In this document: positions 1 through 8,383 of the stretch, piece by piece
Position numbering within the stretch: the stretch's first letter is position 1
How the letters are laid out: each line of letters starts with the position of its first letter
NCBI RefSeq assembly: GCF_000495435.3
Contig: NZ_AXUN02000219.1
Location: forward strand, 1-41,513
Length of the DNA: 41,513 nt
Source of the DNA: Youngiibacter fragilis 232.1
GTDB taxonomy: Bacteria; Bacillota; Clostridia; Clostridiales; Clostridiaceae
Direction: 5' to 3'
Notes under the pieces: generated by a model
What the model saw: only the letters and a program-made list of their open reading frames with translations
Database searches by the model: none
Told to the model about the DNA's origin: nothing
Translations under genes and position numbers: made by a program

Positions 1-49
1 ACAAATTAAAATACACTACCGGACTGAAACTAAAGTTCACTTAAGATAC

Positions 50-83
50 GAAGAACCGGAAATGCGCACATTTCCGGTTCTTC
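50..83 (-). terminator. Intrinsic terminator of the trp operon
   Basis: A perfect 15-bp inverted repeat (50-64 and 69-83) with a 4-base loop lies 16 bases past the stop codon of the last gene of the operon. Read on the minus strand, the stem is followed by a moderately T-rich stretch. The stem is strong and the U-tract weak, so it may act partly as an RNA-stabilising 3' hairpin. Confidence 0.75.
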
Positions 84-99
84 CCTTTCAATATCATCC

Positions 100-768
100 T
101 TACCCTTCTATTCTATCCAGAAAAGGCTTCAGTATGCCGTATAGCTTCCTGCTGTGAACGACATAGCTTGCATGCCCCTCCCCTTCCAGTATCACCAGCT
201 CGCTGTTCCTTATGCAGCCTGCAATATGCCTCGTATGCTCTTCCCTTATGATATCCTGGCTTCCTGCGATGATAAGCGTGGGCACATCGATCCTTTCAAG
301 CTCCTCATCGCTGATGTCCGGCTGGGTGAGCATCATCCTGACCTTCCTGCTTCTTGTAAAGAAATGGATGACCCTGAGTATCCTGATATACTTAGCCCTG
401 ACTCCCTGTGGATCAAGGTTCGCACCGCTTGCTGCGATCCCTCTGACAAGGTCAGGATACCTGGATGCAAGAAGCAGCGCGATTATCCCTCCATCGCTGA
501 AGCCATAGACAAAAGGCCTGTTAAGGCCAAGGTGCCTTATCAGTCGCGCAGTATCCTCCATCATGCTCTCATACGAAAGCTCCCTAGCCTTCCCACTCCT
601 GCCATGTCCTCTGCTGTCCATGGCATACACTGCATGGTCAATCGACAGTTCGTCCGAAAGCACATCGAATATGCCGTGGTCCTCCCCATTCCCGTGAAGA
701 AGTACAACGGGACTTCCTTCACCGGTCTTCTCATAGAATATGTCCATGCCATTCACATTGACGATCAT
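100..768 (-). CDS. Alpha/beta hydrolase, last gene of the trp operon
   Basis: A 222-residue cytoplasmic alpha/beta-hydrolase-fold protein with no signal peptide. The complete triad is visible: the nucleophile elbow G-F-S-D-G (Ser near residue 92), an acidic residue in AGSQDII, and the histidine in GEGHASY near the C-terminus. The oxyanion motif HGNGE follows strand 3. The substrate cannot be read from sequence; the fold covers esterases, C-C hydrolases, lactonases and peptidases. It begins 4 bases after the trpA stop and has its own AAGGTGAAG ribosome site, so it should be co-transcribed with the trp genes under T-box control. A hydrolase is not a standard tryptophan enzyme. It might act on an indole or anthranilate ester or amide, but that is inference from position only. 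Confidence 0.85.
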   Translation of the reverse strand: MIVNVNGMDIFYEKTGEGSPVVLLHGNGEDHGIFDVLSDELSIDHAVYAMDSRGHGRSGKARELSYESMMEDTARLIRHLGLNRPFVYGFSDGGIIALLLASRYPDLVRGIAASGANLDPQGVRAKYIRILRVIHFFTRSRKVRMMLTQPDISDEELERIDVPTLIIAGSQDIIREEHTRHIAGCIRNSELVILEGEGHASYVVHSRKLYGILKPFLDRIEG

Positions 769-772
769 CTCT

Positions 773-1543
773 TCACCTTAACGCTTCCTTCATCGACTTC
801 ACGTATTCATATATGTATCTGCCCGCAGCATCCCCATGCTCCGCAATGATCTTCACAATCGCACTGCCTACTATCACGCCGTCAGCATATTCAGATATCC
901 CCTTCGCCTGTTCAGGGCTGCTTATCCCGAATCCCACTGCGATCTTTGTATCTGTTGCCTCCCTTGCCGCTTCGACTATTGATCTCAAATCAGTCCTTAT
1001 CTCGCTCCTAACTCCTGTAACTCCCATTGATGAGACAATGTACAGGAAGCCTGATGATTTCTCAGCGATCATCCTTATCCTTTTTTCCGATGTGGGGGCA
1101 ATTAGTGAGATGATGTCTATGCCGTTCTCTTTTGCTATTCCTGCGACCTCCCCCTTCTCCTCGAATGGCAGGTCCGGTATTATGATACCGTCAATTCCTG
1201 ATTTCCTGCACCTTCCAAAGAACTCACTGTATCCAGTCTTGAAAACCGGATTAAGGTAGGTAAGGAATACAAGCGGTATCTCTGATACCTTCCTTACCTC
1301 CTCTACCAGCTGGAATACCTTGCTGAGGTCTGTTCCTGCCTTCAACGCCCTGATGTTCGCCTCCTGGATCACCGGTCCCTCGGCCATCGGGTCTGAAAAA
1401 GGTATCCCTATCTCCACAAGGTCGGCTCCTGCCTTCTCCATCTCAAGTATGAATTCCAGGCTCTTCTCAATGCCTGGATCACCTGCGGTAAGGAAACCTA
1501 TGAATGCCTTTCCGTTTTCAAAGGCCTTATCAATCCTCGTCAT
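773..1543 (-). CDS. trpA: Tryptophan synthase alpha chain
   Basis: Cleaves indole-3-glycerol phosphate to indole and glyceraldehyde 3-phosphate; the indole is channelled to the beta subunit. The 256-residue TIM barrel carries the catalytic region [16 protein letters not shown], with the catalytic Glu of VEIG and the Asp equivalent in DGIIIPDLP. The phosphate-binding [10 protein letters not shown] and IVGSAIV segments lie near the C-terminus. Length is typical. The start ATG has a GGGGGTGG ribosome site and overlaps the end of trpB by 14 bases, indicating translational coupling. Confidence 0.97.
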   Translation of the reverse strand: MTRIDKAFENGKAFIGFLTAGDPGIEKSLEFILEMEKAGADLVEIGIPFSDPMAEGPVIQEANIRALKAGTDLSKVFQLVEEVRKVSEIPLVFLTYLNPVFKTGYSEFFGRCRKSGIDGIIIPDLPFEEKGEVAGIAKENGIDIISLIAPTSEKRIRMIAEKSSGFLYIVSSMGVTGVRSEIRTDLRSIVEAAREATDTKIAVGFGISSPEQAKGISEYADGVIVGSAIVKIIAEHGDAAGRYIYEYVKSMKEALR

Positions 1544-2720
1544 GTAGGTCCACCCCCTTGTACCTGGCTATCGCAGCAACATCCTTGTCCCCTCTTCCTG
1601 AAAGGCACACTATCATTATCGAGTCCTTTGGCATATCAGGTGCCGCCTTCATTGCGTATGCCACTGCATGGGCACTCTCGATGGCGCATATTATCCCCTC
1701 AGTCCTTGCGAGATATTCGAAGGCATTGACAGCCTCATCGTCAGTTACCGGAACGTATTTCGCGCGTCCCCTGTCAAAAAGGTCCGCATGCTCCGGTCCT
1801 ATGCCGGGATAGTCAAGGCCTGCAGAGATCGAATATACAGGTGCGATCTGTCCTTCGTCATCCTGGCAGAAGTAGGACTTCATGCCATGGAATACGCCTA
1901 CAGTCCCGGTTGACAGGGTCGCTGCATGCATCCCGCTCGAAATGCCTCTTCCTGCAGCCTCGCAGCCAACAAGCTCCACACCTTCATCACCGATGAAGTT
2001 CCTGAACATCCCCATGGCATTGCTGCCGCCTCCAACGCATGCGACAACCGTATCAGGAAGCCTTCCCTCAACCGCCAGGAGCTGCTCCCTTGCCTCTTTG
2101 CTTATTACACTCTGGAAATCCCCTACCATCTCCGGGAACGGGTGAGGACCCATTACGGATCCGATGACATAGTGAGTGTCATGGACCCTTCTCGTCCACT
2201 CCCTCATCGTCTCGTTGACAGCATCCTTCAGAGTCATGGTTCCGCTTGTCACCTCATGCACCGCTGCTCCAAGGAGCTTCATCCTGTATACGTTGAGAGC
2301 CTGCCTCTCAGTATCCTCCCTGCCCATGAATATCTCGCATTCAAGTCCCAGTAGGGCAGCTGCAGTGGCTGTAGCAACTCCATGCTGTCCGGCACCTGTC
2401 TCGGCTATGACCCTGGTCTTTCCCATCCTCTTTGCAAGGAGCACCTGTCCAAGCACATTGTTGATCTTGTGGGAGCCTGTATGGTTGAGGTCCTCCCTCT
2501 TCAGATATATCTTCGCCCCTCCAAGGTCTTCTGTCATCCTTTTCGCGAAATATAGAAGCGATGGCCTTCCTGCATATTCCTTCAGGAGCGCATCCAGCTC
2601 GCCTGTGAATTCCGGGTCAGCCATTGCATCCCTGTATGCCTTCTCCAGATTTATTATCTCGTTCATGAGCGTTTCAGGTACATACTGGCCGCCGTGTATT
2701 CCAAATCTTCCGTCACCCAT
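1530..2720 (-). CDS. trpB: Tryptophan synthase beta chain
   Basis: PLP enzyme that condenses indole with L-serine to give tryptophan, in the alpha2-beta2 complex. The 396-residue protein has the PLP lysine in HTGSHKINN, the [12 protein letters not shown] segment, the phosphate loop [10 protein letters not shown] and the C-terminal SGRGDKD motif, all typical of the TrpB1 class that partners TrpA. The start ATG ([16 protein letters not shown]) lies inside the last codons of trpF, with an 8-base overlap. Confidence 0.98.
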   Translation of the reverse strand: MGDGRFGIHGGQYVPETLMNEIINLEKAYRDAMADPEFTGELDALLKEYAGRPSLLYFAKRMTEDLGGAKIYLKREDLNHTGSHKINNVLGQVLLAKRMGKTRVIAETGAGQHGVATATAAALLGLECEIFMGREDTERQALNVYRMKLLGAAVHEVTSGTMTLKDAVNETMREWTRRVHDTHYVIGSVMGPHPFPEMVGDFQSVISKEAREQLLAVEGRLPDTVVACVGGGSNAMGMFRNFIGDEGVELVGCEAAGRGISSGMHAATLSTGTVGVFHGMKSYFCQDDEGQIAPVYSISAGLDYPGIGPEHADLFDRGRAKYVPVTDDEAVNAFEYLARTEGIICAIESAHAVAYAMKAAPDMPKDSIMIVCLSGRGDKDVAAIARYKGVDLHDED

Positions 2721-3309
2721 TCCTGACCATCCTCCTTATCTCCTTCATCTTTTCAAGGTCCTTGAACCCTTCTGTCTCCACTCCGCTTGATAGGTCCACA
2801 GCGAATGGATCCAGCAATTCTATGGCATCTGCCATGTTTCCCTGATTCAGTCCTCCGGCTAAGAAATATTCTCTGCTGAAGCCTTCAAGAAGGCTCCAGT
2901 CAAAGGTCTTCCCGGTTCCGGCTCCGCTGTCGAAAAGTATGTAGTCAGCCATGCTCGATTCAGCCCTTTTCACATCTTCTCTGCTGTCAGGCCTTACAGC
3001 CTTGATTATCTGTGCACTGGTCCTTTCCCTTAGCCTTGCTATATATTCCTCATCTTCATTTCCATGCAGCTGTACGATTGAAATGGTCCCGTCATCAAGT
3101 ATCTCAAGGATCCTCTCGATTTGCTCATCCACGAAGACACCAACTGTCAATATCGAAGGATCCAGCAGCTTCCTCAGCTCCGTTGCCTTATCACGTGTTA
3201 CCTGCCTTCTGCTTTTCGCAAACACGAAGCCCGCATATTCCGGATGCACTTCATTTGCATAGCCAATGTCCTCTTCCCTGAAAAGTCCGCATATCTTGAG
3301 CCTTGTCAT
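2713..3309 (-). CDS. trpF: Phosphoribosylanthranilate isomerase
   Basis: Converts N-(5-phosphoribosyl)anthranilate to CdRP. The 198-residue TIM barrel starts MTRLKICGL with the catalytic Cys in the KICG motif. It has the [10 protein letters not shown] segment, the QLHGNED strand and the phosphate-binding AGGLNQGNM, and ends with the VDLSSGVE motif. The ATG at 3309 gives a TGATG junction with the trpC stop and has an AAGGGG ribosome site 8 bases upstream; a TTG one codon earlier is less likely. It is a free-standing trpF, not fused to trpC. Confidence 0.96.
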   Translation of the reverse strand: MTRLKICGLFREEDIGYANEVHPEYAGFVFAKSRRQVTRDKATELRKLLDPSILTVGVFVDEQIERILEILDDGTISIVQLHGNEDEEYIARLRERTSAQIIKAVRPDSREDVKRAESSMADYILFDSGAGTGKTFDWSLLEGFSREYFLAGGLNQGNMADAIELLDPFAVDLSSGVETEGFKDLEKMKEIRRMVRNG

Positions 3310-4091
3310 CAAATCATCCCCTTGAGCTTCAGGAGCTCTTCATTCTTATCCTGACTCCTCATAAGTGTCTCTCCGATCAGCACGGCGTCTGTACCGATTT
3401 TCTCGAGCACTTCAATGTCCTCCCTTGTCCTGATGCCGCTTTCAGAAACGAATAACGTCCCTTCAGGTATCAGACTCCTGAGCCTCGCGCTTGTTCCAAG
3501 GTCTACCTCAAATGTCTTCAGGTCCCTGTTGTTTACTCCTATTATCCTTGCACCGGCCCGAACAGCTGACCTTGCCTCCTCCTCGTCATGGACCTCCACA
3601 AGAGCGGAGAGGCCTAAGGAGTGGGCAATCCCTATGTATTCCGCAAGCGTACTGTCGTCAAGCAATGAACAGATGAGGAGAGCCGCTGATGCTCCAATAA
3701 CCTTGGCCTCGTAGATCTGGTAGCTGCTTACAGTGAAGTCCTTCCTTAGGACCGGAATACTGACATTCCCTGCGATATCCTTAAGGTATTCGTCACTTCC
3801 CAGAAACCAGGTCGGCTCTGTCAGCACTGAAATTGCGGCAGCCCCTGCCTTCTCGTATTCAATTGCTATGGCAAGATGGTCGAAATCTTTGGCTATCAAG
3901 CCCTTTGACGGCGACGCCTTCTTCACCTCACATATGTAGGAGAGTCCTTTCGCCCTTAAAGCCTCCTCGAAAGGAAAACCCGTATCCGGTTCCAAAGCCA
4001 TCGCCTCAGCCTTGACCACCTCAAAAGGCCTGACCTTCATCAGTTCCCCAACCCTTTCCCTGGTGCTGTCCGCTATCTCCTGAAGAATCAT
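3309..4091 (-). CDS. trpC: Indole-3-glycerol phosphate synthase
   Basis: Closes the indole ring by converting CdRP to indole-3-glycerol phosphate with loss of CO2 and water. The 260-residue barrel shows the N-terminal MILQEIADSTRERV helix, the active-site motif CEVKKASPSKG (catalytic Lys), VLRKDF with the second Lys, LVEVHDEEE and the late motif GVNNRDLKTF. The phosphate-binding SESGIRTREDI and LIGETLMRS segments close the barrel. It overlaps trpD by 4 bases (ATGA type). Confidence 0.97.
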   Translation of the reverse strand: MILQEIADSTRERVGELMKVRPFEVVKAEAMALEPDTGFPFEEALRAKGLSYICEVKKASPSKGLIAKDFDHLAIAIEYEKAGAAAISVLTEPTWFLGSDEYLKDIAGNVSIPVLRKDFTVSSYQIYEAKVIGASAALLICSLLDDSTLAEYIGIAHSLGLSALVEVHDEEEARSAVRAGARIIGVNNRDLKTFEVDLGTSARLRSLIPEGTLFVSESGIRTREDIEVLEKIGTDAVLIGETLMRSQDKNEELLKLKGMI

Positions 4092-5107
4092 GCGGTTACC
4101 TCCTGTGATGCTGATATGAGCGCCTTGAGCTTCCCAATCGCATCTCCTTTGTCTATTGTTTCCCCAGCGATCAGGATACCTTCCCTGACCGTATCTGCGA
4201 CTCCTGCGATGTACAGGCAGAGCGCCGCATTGAGCAGCACCACATCCCTTTTCGGGCCTCTCTCCAGACCTGAAAGGATCCTTTCGGTTATCACAGCGTT
4301 CTCTTCAGGATTTCCTCCAACAAGGTCCTCCGGCATGCAAAGCCTGAGGCCAAGCTCACGAGGGTCAATGGTTCCTGAAGTCAGCTTCCCATCCCTTATC
4401 TCACAGAATTTTGTTGTGGTTGTGAGTGTCGCCTCATCAAGCCCGTCTCCGCCGCAGATGACCATCCCCCTTTCCACACCAAGGTTTGAAAGCACCTTTG
4501 CCAGAGGTTCCACAAGGTCCTCATGGTAGACCCCCATCAGCTGGAGCTTTGCTCCTGCAGGGTTAGCAAGAGGTCCCAGGATGTTGAATACTGTCCTTAT
4601 CCCAAGCTCCCTTCTGACAGGTGCCGCATGCTTCATCGATGAATGGTAGCTTGGTGCGAACATGAAGCATATCCCGTGCTCGTCGAGTATCTCCGCCGCT
4701 CTCTCATTGCCGGTGGCAATGTTGACACCAAGGCATTCAAGCACGTCCGCCGCTCCGCTCCTGCTTGAGACTCCCCTGTTTCCATGCTTTGCAACCCTGA
4801 CACCTGCGGCCGCCACCACAAACGCAGTCGTAGTCGATATGTTGAACGTGCCTGCAAGGTCCCCTCCTGTTCCGACTATGTCCATGGCTTTAAGGTCCGA
4901 CCTTACCTTCAGTGCCTTTTCCCTCATGACCTCTGCAAACGAGGTTATCTCCTCTACGCTTTCGCCTTTAAGCCTTATGGCGGTAAGGAAGCTCCCTATC
5001 TGTGACGGGGTTGCGATCCCATCCATGATCTCTTCCATGGCTGACCTTGCCGTTTCGTCGTCCAGGTCCTTACCGTCCATCAGCATTCCTATCGCTTCTT
5101 TTATCAT
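4088..5107 (-). CDS. trpD: Anthranilate phosphoribosyltransferase
   Basis: Transfers phosphoribose from PRPP to anthranilate. The 339-residue protein has the helical N-terminus of the nucleoside phosphorylase class III fold, the PRPP-binding GTGGD loop, the KHGNRGVSSRSGAADVLE motif and the FNILGPLANPA segment. It is a free TrpD, not fused to the glutaminase TrpG, which is the preceding gene and overlaps by 4 bases (ATGA). Confidence 0.97.
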   Translation of the reverse strand: MIKEAIGMLMDGKDLDDETARSAMEEIMDGIATPSQIGSFLTAIRLKGESVEEITSFAEVMREKALKVRSDLKAMDIVGTGGDLAGTFNISTTTAFVVAAAGVRVAKHGNRGVSSRSGAADVLECLGVNIATGNERAAEILDEHGICFMFAPSYHSSMKHAAPVRRELGIRTVFNILGPLANPAGAKLQLMGVYHEDLVEPLAKVLSNLGVERGMVICGGDGLDEATLTTTTKFCEIRDGKLTSGTIDPRELGLRLCMPEDLVGGNPEENAVITERILSGLERGPKRDVVLLNAALCLYIAGVADTVREGILIAGETIDKGDAIGKLKALISASQEVTA

Positions 5108-5679
5108 TTGTCTGTCCCTCCAAGAAAATTCTCAAGAATTGTCCTTCCCATCGGTGTAAGTATCGATTCGGGATGGAACTGGACTCCGTATACGCTGAAG
5201 TTCCTGTGCCTTATTGCCATTACCTCTCCATCCTCTGTCCTTGCAGTCACTATAAGCTCATCAGGGATCGTGTCTCCCAGTGCAGCCAGCGAATGGTACC
5301 TCGCTGCATCTATCTTTCCAGGCAGACCCCTGAAAAGTAAGCAGCTGTTATCGACAGTGATCTCCGACTGCTTTCCATGCATGAGCTCTTTGGCATAGGA
5401 CACGGTGGCCCCGAATGCCTCGCATATAGCCTGATGTCCAAGACAGACACCAAGTATCGGTACCCTGCCGGCAAAATGCCTTACCGCTTCGATGCATATT
5501 CCTGCATCAGACGGTTTTCCCGGACCCGGCGATATTATGATAGCCCTTGGCTCAAGCCTTTCAATATCCTCTACTGTCACTTCATCATTCCTCACGACCA
5601 TAACGTCCGGATCTATTGAACCAGTCAGCTGGAACAGGTTGTATGAAAAGCTGTCATAGTTGTCAATAAGTAGTATCAT
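5104..5679 (-). CDS. trpG: Anthranilate synthase glutaminase subunit
   Basis: Class I glutamine amidotransferase that supplies ammonia to TrpE. From the ATG at 5679 the protein is 191 residues and begins MILLIDNYDSFSYN, the family's standard N-terminus. This start has an AGGAGGT ribosome site 5 bases upstream, so the longer reading frame to 5712 is rejected. The triad is visible: Cys79 in GVCLGHQ, and His and Glu in FHPESI. The oxyanion segment SPGPGKPSDAG is present. It starts 1 base after the trpE stop. Such subunits can also serve p-aminobenzoate synthase, and none of the folate genes is seen here. Confidence 0.96.
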   Translation of the reverse strand: MILLIDNYDSFSYNLFQLTGSIDPDVMVVRNDEVTVEDIERLEPRAIIISPGPGKPSDAGICIEAVRHFAGRVPILGVCLGHQAICEAFGATVSYAKELMHGKQSEITVDNSCLLFRGLPGKIDAARYHSLAALGDTIPDELIVTARTEDGEVMAIRHRNFSVYGVQFHPESILTPMGRTILENFLGGTDK

Positions 5680-5680
5680 C

Positions 5681-7141
5681 TCAAACCTCCTGTGAGCCTT
5701 TGATTGCTTCAATCACTGCCCTCGCCTTGTTCGCACATTCCAAGAATTCCGATTCCGGCACGCTGTCCGCCACTATCCCTGCACCTGACCTTACGAAAAC
5801 CCTGCCGTTCTTCTTGAAGGCGGTCCTTATAGCGATGCATGTATCCATGTTCCCGGAAAAGTCCAGGTAGCCTATGGCCCCTCCGTAAAGTCCCCTCTTG
5901 CAGTCCTCAAGCCCGTTTATTATCTCGCACGCCCTGATCTTAGGTGCACCTGACAGAGTACCTGCCGGAAGCACAGCTTCAATTGCATCCATTGCCCCCA
6001 GTTCCTTCCTTATGGTTCCCTTCACCGTTGACCCTATGTGCATGACGTGTGAGAACTTAAGTACTTCCAGGTATTCTTCAACCACAACGGAACCGAATTC
6101 ACTGATCCTCCCAAGGTCGTTCCTTCCAAGGTCCACCAGCATGTTATGCTCGGAGAGCTCCTTCTTGTCTGATAGGAGCTCCTTCTTCAGCCTTTCATCC
6201 TCAGCCGCCTCCTTCCCCCTCGGCCTTGTACCGGCCAGCGGGAATGTCTTAAGAACCCCGTCCCTCAAGGTAACAAGTGTCTCAGGAGAGGCTCCTGCTA
6301 TCTCCATATCGTCGCTTCCAAGGTAGAACATGTATGGCGAAGGGTTTGTGGTACGAAGCATCCTGTAGGTATCAAGCAGGCTTCCTTCAGCCTCTGCATG
6401 CATCCTGTTTGAAAGCACCACCTGGAAAATGTCCCCTTCCCTGATATGGTCCTTCGCCTTTTCAACCATCCTGCAGAATTCGTCCCTGTCATGCATCTGG
6501 TGAAAATCAGACCTTAGCCTCAGCTTTGGTCTTACAGCCTTCTCACCGCTTCTGACGATCTCGATGATGTCCTCGATCTCTCTGCATGCTTTTGCATAAC
6601 CCTCTTCACGGTCCTTACTGTCAAAGCTCACTATCACCGATATCTTCTGCCTCAGGTTGTCGAAAGCTATGACCTTGTCAAAAAGCATGAGGTCAACATC
6701 CTTCAGACCCTCCTCATCCCTGGCATCCAGGCTGAGGCTTCTCTCCTGGTACTTCAGGTAATCATAGGAGAAGTATCCTACAAGGCCGCCTGAGAATGGC
6801 GGCAGGTATGGAAGCCTTGGGCTTTCATTCTCCTGTAGTATTCTCCTGATATGCTTACCAGGCTCCATCGTGAATGTCTCGTATCCGTCATCACCTGTTA
6901 CATTGAGGTTTCCATCAGTACATGAGATCTCGAGCCTTGGATCAAATCCCAGGAATGTGTATCTGCCCCAGTTCTCAGGGTTCTCCATGCTTTCGAGTAT
7001 GAAGCAGTGCCTGCTTTTAGCCATCAGCGCTGACAGGACCTCCATCGGAGTCCGAATATCAGACAGTATCTCCCGGCTCACAGGTATTCTTCTATATTCT
7101 CCAGTAAGTCTTATTGCTTCTTCAATTCCTGGTCTGTACAT
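5681..7141 (-). CDS. trpE: Anthranilate synthase component I
   Basis: Makes anthranilate from chorismate and ammonia; first gene of the operon. From the ATG at 7141 the protein is 486 residues. A GGAGGTGG ribosome site lies directly upstream. The longer frame to 7282 would translate the T-box antiterminator and terminator and is rejected. Visible motifs are FILESMEN near the N-terminus, equivalent to the LLES element of the Trp feedback site, GLVGYFSYD, REGDIFQVVLSNR, the SPE region (AGASPETLV), AGTRPRGK, HNMLVDLGRNDLGR, the catalytic HIGSTVKG His, LPAGTLSGAPK and the C-terminal RSGAGIVADSVPESEF. It is therefore probably tryptophan-inhibited. Confidence 0.97.
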   Translation of the reverse strand: MYRPGIEEAIRLTGEYRRIPVSREILSDIRTPMEVLSALMAKSRHCFILESMENPENWGRYTFLGFDPRLEISCTDGNLNVTGDDGYETFTMEPGKHIRRILQENESPRLPYLPPFSGGLVGYFSYDYLKYQERSLSLDARDEEGLKDVDLMLFDKVIAFDNLRQKISVIVSFDSKDREEGYAKACREIEDIIEIVRSGEKAVRPKLRLRSDFHQMHDRDEFCRMVEKAKDHIREGDIFQVVLSNRMHAEAEGSLLDTYRMLRTTNPSPYMFYLGSDDMEIAGASPETLVTLRDGVLKTFPLAGTRPRGKEAAEDERLKKELLSDKKELSEHNMLVDLGRNDLGRISEFGSVVVEEYLEVLKFSHVMHIGSTVKGTIRKELGAMDAIEAVLPAGTLSGAPKIRACEIINGLEDCKRGLYGGAIGYLDFSGNMDTCIAIRTAFKKNGRVFVRSGAGIVADSVPESEFLECANKARAVIEAIKGSQEV

Positions 7142-7160
7142 CTTTCCACCTCCAAAATAT

Positions 7161-7197
7161 AAAAGCCCGCCCTTGACAATCACTGTCAAGGGCGGGC
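7161..7197 (-). terminator. T-box attenuator terminator before trpE
   Basis: A 14-bp perfect stem (GCCCGCCCTTGACA paired with its complement) with a short loop, followed by TTTT on the minus strand. It lies between the T-box sequence and the trpE ribosome site. It is the terminator half of the switch: it forms when charged tRNA-Trp cannot stabilise the antiterminator. Confidence 0.95.
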
Positions 7198-7440
7198 ATA
7201 ACCCACGGTACCACCTTGCTTCACACAGGTATGAGAAATAAGCCTGTGCAATCTTTGCGGGATACTGACATATCCCCGGCAACTCACGTATGCCCTACGT
7301 CACAGGATACTTGGATCTCTCCTTTCGCTGCGCCCTCGGTGGCCCATTTAACAGTCTGCGTTCTGCCGGAATCTCAGCTTACCCGGTTCTCTGTAAGTGC
7401 ACGGTCTGTTTTTATCCCCACGTCTTAGGTTTATGATATT
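7161..7440 (-). promoter_or_regulatory. T-box riboswitch, tRNA-Trp responsive, for the trp operon
   Basis: The leader carries the hallmark T-box sequence AAGGTGGTACCGTG at 7204-7217, with the UGGU bulge that pairs with the tRNA acceptor end, directly upstream of a strong terminator. Stem I can be traced from GGGATA (about 7421) to TATCC (about 7305), with an AGAGA-type distal element. In the specifier loop the codon UGG at 7344-7346 sits in the context AAATGGGCCACCGAG, matching the usual specifier surroundings. The codon is Trp, in agreement with the downstream genes. Uncharged tRNA-Trp should favour read-through. Confidence 0.95.
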
Positions 7441-7452
7441 GAATTAACACAT

Positions 7453-7481
7453 ATTATTGCAGGATGTTCCCATATTGTCAA
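7453..7481 (-). promoter_or_regulatory. Sigma-A promoter of the trp operon
   Basis: On the minus strand a consensus -35 TTGACA (7476-7481) is followed by a 17-base spacer and the -10 AATAAT (7453-7458). Transcription should start near 7446, just before the T-box stem I. Confidence 0.88.
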
Positions 7482-7630
7482 CATAATTTTCAGATTTTTG
7501 AAATTTCATTAAAAAACATGGTATTGTCCTAACGCACTGAATTATTCTACCTAAATCAGCACTAAACTCAACCAATATCATCTGACTCAGTATCCATATC
7601 CCATCCTACCTGACTATCGGACTGCATTTC

Positions 7631-7951
7631 CTAGAATGTGACCACCTTGTCGGCCCACTCTACCATCTCAACACAGTCGATCATGGTATTTATCGGACAT
7701 ACATCAGTACCATTCATTCCCCTTGACTTCAGGCAGGTCCCGCATGCCAGTATCTCGCCTTCAAGCTCATCGAAGGCCTTTACCTGCGCAGCCACATCAT
7801 ACTTCTCATGGGTAAGATACTCGATCTCCACACCCTCACCCATTAGAAAGACCTTGACCTCATTTCCTTTCTTCTTAGCTGTAACTGCAAACCTCATTGC
7901 ATTCCACGCTTTCTCGAATTCCTTCGTTTCGATGATTACTCCAAGCTTCAT
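7631..7951 (-). CDS. DsrE family protein
   Basis: A 106-residue single-domain cytoplasmic protein of the DsrE/DsrF-like fold. It opens with MKLGVIIETKEFEKAWNAMRFAV and has VKVFLMGEGVEIE followed by a Cys-containing ACGTCLKSRG segment and a third Cys in DVCPIN. The Cys of ACGTC sits where the sulfur-carrying Cys of DsrE-type proteins lies, so sulfur or persulfide handling is possible, but many stand-alone members have no known role. The ATG has a GGGAGGTAG ribosome site. It is monocistronic, with no clear terminator downstream. Confidence 0.85.
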   Translation of the reverse strand: MKLGVIIETKEFEKAWNAMRFAVTAKKKGNEVKVFLMGEGVEIEYLTHEKYDVAAQVKAFDELEGEILACGTCLKSRGMNGTDVCPINTMIDCVEMVEWADKVVTF

Positions 7952-8383
7952 TTTCTACCTCCCTATAACTTGTTTTATTCAGAGTACCATTGTTTTCCTA
8001 AGTTAAACTACCTATTTCAGTTTAGAATTAAAGCTTTATATTCTACTGCAACAATAAGACCACATGCTCCCGCAGAAATATTATGTGCTATTTCGATTGT
8101 TCAAAACCAAATTCATCCAAATAATTGAACAATGTAATAATTGATTGTCAGAAAATTCCCAAAATTTTCATACTCAAAAAACTCATAGTGCTATACTATT
8201 GTTGGAGCTTGTACACAGTTATAGCATTGTCACTACTAATGCACTTCTCTTAACATTCCTGTTATTAGACAAATCTTGTAACCAGCTTAACTGTACAAAA
8301 TGACATGTTTTTAAATGCTAAATTTGCCTCAGCGTAGTCATTCGCACCAAAGGTTTTACGCATTGCGTAAAGAAGGGAGCCTC
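7952..8383. other. 432-base AT-rich divergent intergenic region
   Basis: No ORF with family character lies here. The left part must hold the promoter of the minus-strand DsrE gene; no convincing -35/-10 pair was found. For the plus-strand reductase operon a possible extended -10 element, TGC-TATACT (8189-8197), lacks a good -35. A second weak candidate is TTAACT, 17 bases, TTTAAA near 8300. The stretch GAAAAT-N7-ATTTTC near 8152-8170 is an imperfect inverted repeat. A 17-base palindrome at the right end is listed separately. Confidence 0.4.
8355..8371. promoter_or_regulatory. 17-base perfect palindrome before the reductase operon
   Basis: TTTACGCA-T-TGCGTAAA: 8-base arms around a single central base, placed 12 bases before the ATG of the first flavodoxin-like reductase and abutting its ribosome site. 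It is a candidate operator for a dimeric regulator. As RNA the hairpin would have too small a loop to fold fully, so a DNA-binding site is the more natural reading. Confidence 0.5.

Noticed and set aside
154-849. 231-codon plus-strand ORF opposite the hydrolase and trpA
   Set aside because: It is the antisense shadow of real genes, crosses their boundary, has no family features and no ribosome site that I can see.
7142-7282. N-terminal extension of trpE by 47 codons
   Set aside because: It would translate the T-box antiterminator and terminator hairpin. The ATG at 7141 has a consensus ribosome site and the usual TrpE N-terminus.
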